A stretch of DNA of 64,000 bases. Source: Halobaculum magnesiiphilum (GTDB lineage Archaea > Halobacteriota > Halobacteria > Halobacteriales > Haloferacaceae). The notes beneath the pieces were generated by a model that worked only from the letters and a program-made list of their open reading frames with translations, did not search any database and was not told where the DNA came from. A program made the position numbers and the translations under genes. Numbering within the stretch: position 1 is the first letter of the stretch; every line of letters begins with the position of its first letter. The stretch is taken from positions 2,108,001 through 2,172,000 of the forward strand of contig NZ_CP081958.1 in NCBI RefSeq assembly GCF_019823105.1. Reading direction: 5' to 3'. Shown piece by piece: positions 61,766-64,000 of this stretch.

Positions 61766-62559
61766 GAGTGGTCGTGGGTGAGGACGCGCTGTGCGCTCCC
61801 GTAGGCGTCCGCGAGCGCGTCCGTATCGGCGAACGCCTCGGGGTCGCCGTGGAAGAACAGTTCCCGGTTCAGGCAGGCGATCTCCGTCGCGCGCTCGGTG
61901 ACGACCCCGACATCGTGTTCGATGAGCACGACGGTCATCCCCTCGTCGTTCAGGTCGCCCAGGAGGTCGTAGAACGCCTCCCGGGACTCGGCGTCGACGC
62001 CGACGGTCGGCTCGTCGAGCGCGAGGAGGTCCGCTTCGGCCGCGAGCACGCGGGCGATGAACGCCCGCTGGCGCTGCCCGCCCGACAGCCGGCCCACGCG
62101 CCGGTCGGCGAGATCGGCGATCCCGACCCGGTCCAGCGCCGCCTCGACTGCCCGGCGGTCGTCGTCGTCGAACCGGCGGAACAGCCGTCCGGGATACCGC
62201 CCCATCCGGACGACCTCCCGGACGGTGACGGGCATCTCGTCGCTGGCCTCGCCCACGTCCTGCGGGACGTAGCCGACGCGCCGCCCGCCCTCGAGTCGGT
62301 GGGCCGGCTCGCCGAACGTCGAGACGGACCCCCTGTTGGGCCGATGGAGCCCGATCATCAGCTCGAGCAGGGTCGTCTTCCCCGACCCGTTGGGGCCGAT
62401 CAGTCCGAGGAACGCCCCCGAGTCCACGACGAGCGAGACGCCCTCGACGACGGGCCGGTCGCCGTAGGCGAACGTCACATCACGGAGCTCGACGATCGGG
62501 GTGGCGTCGGAGTCCGCCGGACTCCCGTCGTCGTCGGTCGGACCGGCCTCGGCGCTCAT
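61762..62559 (-). CDS. znuC: zinc/manganese ABC transporter ATPase
   Basis: The 265-residue protein has Walker A IGPNGSGKTTLLELMIG, Q-loop YVPQDV, signature LSGGQRQRAFIARVL, Walker B LLALDEPTVGVD and His switch VLIEHDVGVV. The ATG at 62559 overlaps the znuA stop by 4 nt. Confidence 0.9.
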   Translation of the reverse strand: MSAEAGPTDDDGSPADSDATPIVELRDVTFAYGDRPVVEGVSLVVDSGAFLGLIGPNGSGKTTLLELMIGLHRPNRGSVSTFGEPAHRLEGGRRVGYVPQDVGEASDEMPVTVREVVRMGRYPGRLFRRFDDDDRRAVEAALDRVGIADLADRRVGRLSGGQRQRAFIARVLAAEADLLALDEPTVGVDAESREAFYDLLGDLNDEGMTVVLIEHDVGVVTERATEIACLNRELFFHGDPEAFADTDALADAYGSAQRVLTHDHS

Positions 62560-63632
62560 TCGGTCAACACCCGTTCGAGCGTCGGGAGGTTCACCTCCTC
62601 CATCACCTCGACGTACCCCCAGTCCTCGGCGGCCCACTCGTCGGTGAGTCCCGGCATCGCCGTCAGCGGAAGGACCTCCTCGGCGTCGGTCTCCGCGACC
62701 AACTGTTCGGCCGCCCGCTGCGATTCCAGGGGGTCAGCACTGACGTACCGCAGCCCGTGTTCGTCGATCACGTCGCCGGCGCGCTCGATGTCGCGCGTCG
62801 TGGGCTGATCGTCGGGCGCGAGGCCGGTCAGCGTCCGGAACGACAGCCCGTAGCGCTCGGCGGCGTACGCGAACGAGTCGTGGCCCGCGACGAGCACCGT
62901 GTCCCTCGCTGCGTCGGCGACCAGCGATTCGATCCGTTCGTCGAGCGTCTCCAACTCCTCGCGGAACGCCGCGGCGTTGTCCGCGTGGGCGTCGGCAGCG
63001 TCGGGGTCGACCGCCGACAGCGCCTCCCGGACCGTCTCGGCGGCATCGCGCACCCGGAGCGGGTCCATCCAGAAGTGGGGGTCCGTTCCCCCGTGGTCGT
63101 GGCCGCCCTCCTCGCCGTCGTGGTCTTCCTCGTGGTCGTCGTGACTCTCCTCGGTGTGGTCGTTCTCGTGGTGGCTCTCCGCTGTGTGGCTCTCCTCGTG
63201 ATCGTCGTGGCCATCCTCGGTGTGGTCGTCGCCGTGATGTTCGCCGGCGGCGATGAGGTCCACGTCGGCGCTGGCGTCGACGGTTTCCACCCCGCTCCCG
63301 TCGGCGTCGAGGTCCGCGAGCACGTCGTCGACCCACGGCTGGAACCCCTCCATGCCGTGGACGAGCAGGTCGGCGTCGCGGATCTCCTCGCGAACGCGCG
63401 GGCCGGGCTCCCAGCCGTGGCCGTGCTGGCCGACGGGCACGAGCAGGTCCGTCGCGGTCGCGTCGCCTGCGACCCGCGCCGCGATGTCGCCGAAGACGAA
63501 GAACGACCCCTGGGCCGTCGGGCCCGAGTCCGACGTTCCACCGCCGGCTCGACCGCCGAGGCATCCCGCGACCGAACCGACTCCGACCGTCCCGGCCGCG
63601 GACGCGATCAGGCGGCGTCGAGTGATATCCAT
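62556..63632 (-). CDS. znuA: zinc-binding lipoprotein ZnuA with His/Asp-rich loop
   Basis: The 358-residue lipoprotein has a Tat signal (DITRRRLIASAAG, lipobox AGC at about 24), the cluster A-I metal-binding fold (VFGDIAARVAGD, VGQHGHGWEPGP, TDPHFWMDPLRV, VLVAGHDSFAYAAERYGL) and a loop at about residues 130-180 with some 20 histidines among Asp/Glu. Such loops are typical of zinc rather than manganese binders and may buffer or sense zinc. Confidence 0.9.
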   Translation of the reverse strand: MDITRRRLIASAAGTVGVGSVAGCLGGRAGGGTSDSGPTAQGSFFVFGDIAARVAGDATATDLLVPVGQHGHGWEPGPRVREEIRDADLLVHGMEGFQPWVDDVLADLDADGSGVETVDASADVDLIAAGEHHGDDHTEDGHDDHEESHTAESHHENDHTEESHDDHEEDHDGEEGGHDHGGTDPHFWMDPLRVRDAAETVREALSAVDPDAADAHADNAAAFREELETLDERIESLVADAARDTVLVAGHDSFAYAAERYGLSFRTLTGLAPDDQPTTRDIERAGDVIDEHGLRYVSADPLESQRAAEQLVAETDAEEVLPLTAMPGLTDEWAAEDWGYVEVMEEVNLPTLERVLTE

Positions 63633-63635
63633 CCT

Positions 63636-63665
63636 GGTTGTTAACTGAACAACCTAGAATAATAA
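63636..63665. promoter_or_regulatory. znu operator and TATA box
   Basis: GGTTGTT-AACTG-AACAACC (63636-63654) is a perfect 7-bp inverted repeat located between the TATA box (minus strand TTATTATT, 63658-63665) and the ATG at 63632. A related GTTAACAAC lies near 63690. A repressor bound here would block initiation when metal is plentiful; the regulator is not in the window. Confidence 0.65.
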
Positions 63666-63777
63666 CTTTGCCATTGGAGTAGGGGAGAAGTTAACAACAC
63701 AACCCGGCACAAGGGACCTCCCGGCACGCCGCGCCGCCGCCCGAACACCGAAGCCCTCGCAGTCCTCCGACGTACCC

Positions 63778-64000
63778 ATGACCGACGCTTCCGCGCCCGC
63801 GAGCGCCGCCAGCCCGGTGGTCGCCGACCGCCTCGACGACTACCGGGCGTCGCTGTTCGACCTCCTGCGCCTGCGCACCGTCAGCGCGACGGGCGAGGGG
63901 ATGGACGCGGGCGCCGACGCCGTCCGCGACCTGCTGGCCGACCACGGGTTCGACGCCCGTCGCATCGAAACGGAGCGCTACCCCCTCGTCTACGGCGAGC
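63778..64000 (+). CDS. M20-family peptidase (ArgE/DapE/ACY1 type), truncated by the window end
   Basis: The first 74 residues are present: a short Ala/Ser-rich start, then VADRLDDYRASLFDLLRLRT and VRDLLADHGFDARRIETERY, typical of the opening helices of M20 metallopeptidases. The metal ligands lie beyond the window, so the class is a judgement from the N-terminus. Confidence 0.65.
   Translation, partial: MTDASAPASAASPVVADRLDDYRASLFDLLRLRTVSATGEGMDAGADAVRDLLADHGFDARRIETERYPLVYGE

Noticed and set aside
59003-61804. A 933-codon plus-strand frame antisense to the MATE and znuB genes
   Set aside because: Arg/Asp/His-rich shadow frame opposite well-supported membrane transporters.

Overview
The window is chromosomal DNA from a haloarchaeon (class Halobacteria). 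The evidence is very high GC, an acidic proteome with Asp/Glu-rich tails, Tat-type lipoprotein signals (RR motif followed by an AGC-type lipobox), TATA boxes about 27 nt ahead of start codons (leaderless genes), many ATGA/GTGA start-stop overlaps, and archaeal proteins such as SRP19, Gar1, diphthine synthase, Trm5, GatB, a DRG GTPase, an S-layer glycoprotein and archaeosortase A. I cannot name the genus. Halorubrum-like or related high-GC genera are plausible.

Layout. 0-8 kb: PAP2 phosphatase, oligopeptide-type binding lipoprotein, an arylsulfotransferase-like protein overlapping a polytopic glycosyltransferase-like protein, a membrane protein and UspA. 8-11.3 kb: cytochrome oxidase subunit I (coxA) with small membrane proteins, one of only 28 residues. 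11.3-18.9 kb: DRG GTPase, lipoproteins, an FG-GAP beta-propeller lipoprotein, a tandem VOC protein and a 47-aa zinc ribbon. 19-24 kb: a DUF4129-DUF7269-like-DUF58-DUF7519-like operon convergent with its MoxR ATPase. 24-27.3 kb: AI-2E family transporter and two lipoproteins of unknown function.

27.3-37 kb is the cell-surface region. An amidase lies beside an orphaned gene tail. Then come two S-layer glycoprotein paralogues with homologous promoters and about 111-118 nt leaders. Next are an AbrB/PIN pair, archaeosortase A (ArtA) and a second antitoxin/PIN pair. The full-length S-layer protein ends in a PGF-CTERM tail, the substrate signal of ArtA; the upstream paralogue has no such tail. ArtA carries the Cys/Arg/Arg triad (C187, R228, R267) with exactly the spacing of the characterised Haloferax enzyme.

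37-40 kb: diphthine synthase, an MscS-like protein, tRNA-Thr(CGU) with nearby broken copies of its own 3' part, and a RelBE-type module with a palindromic operator and flanked by 15-bp direct repeats. 40-54 kb: trm5, then a long minus-strand corrinoid block (cobT, cbiA, HAD hydrolase, cbiB, cobS, cobY, cobD, cbiZ, cobA, cbiP) and btuCD, with btuF divergent from btuC. These genes cover cobalamin uptake, salvage of incomplete corrinoids and nucleotide-loop assembly. BtuF also carries a PGF-CTERM tail.

54-64 kb: SHOCT protein, srp19-gar1, a TumE-like toxin/HTH pair under a perfect palindrome, gatB, an amphi-Trp/DUF1508 protein, a Met/Gly-rich membrane protein, a MATE exporter, a znuACB-type zinc operon with an operator in its promoter, and the start of an M20 peptidase.

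The strongest candidate for something undescribed is the S-layer locus: duplicated S-layer genes with conserved structured leaders and overlapping upstream ORFs, one paralogue without its anchor, and the anchor-processing enzyme next door between two toxin-antitoxin pairs.
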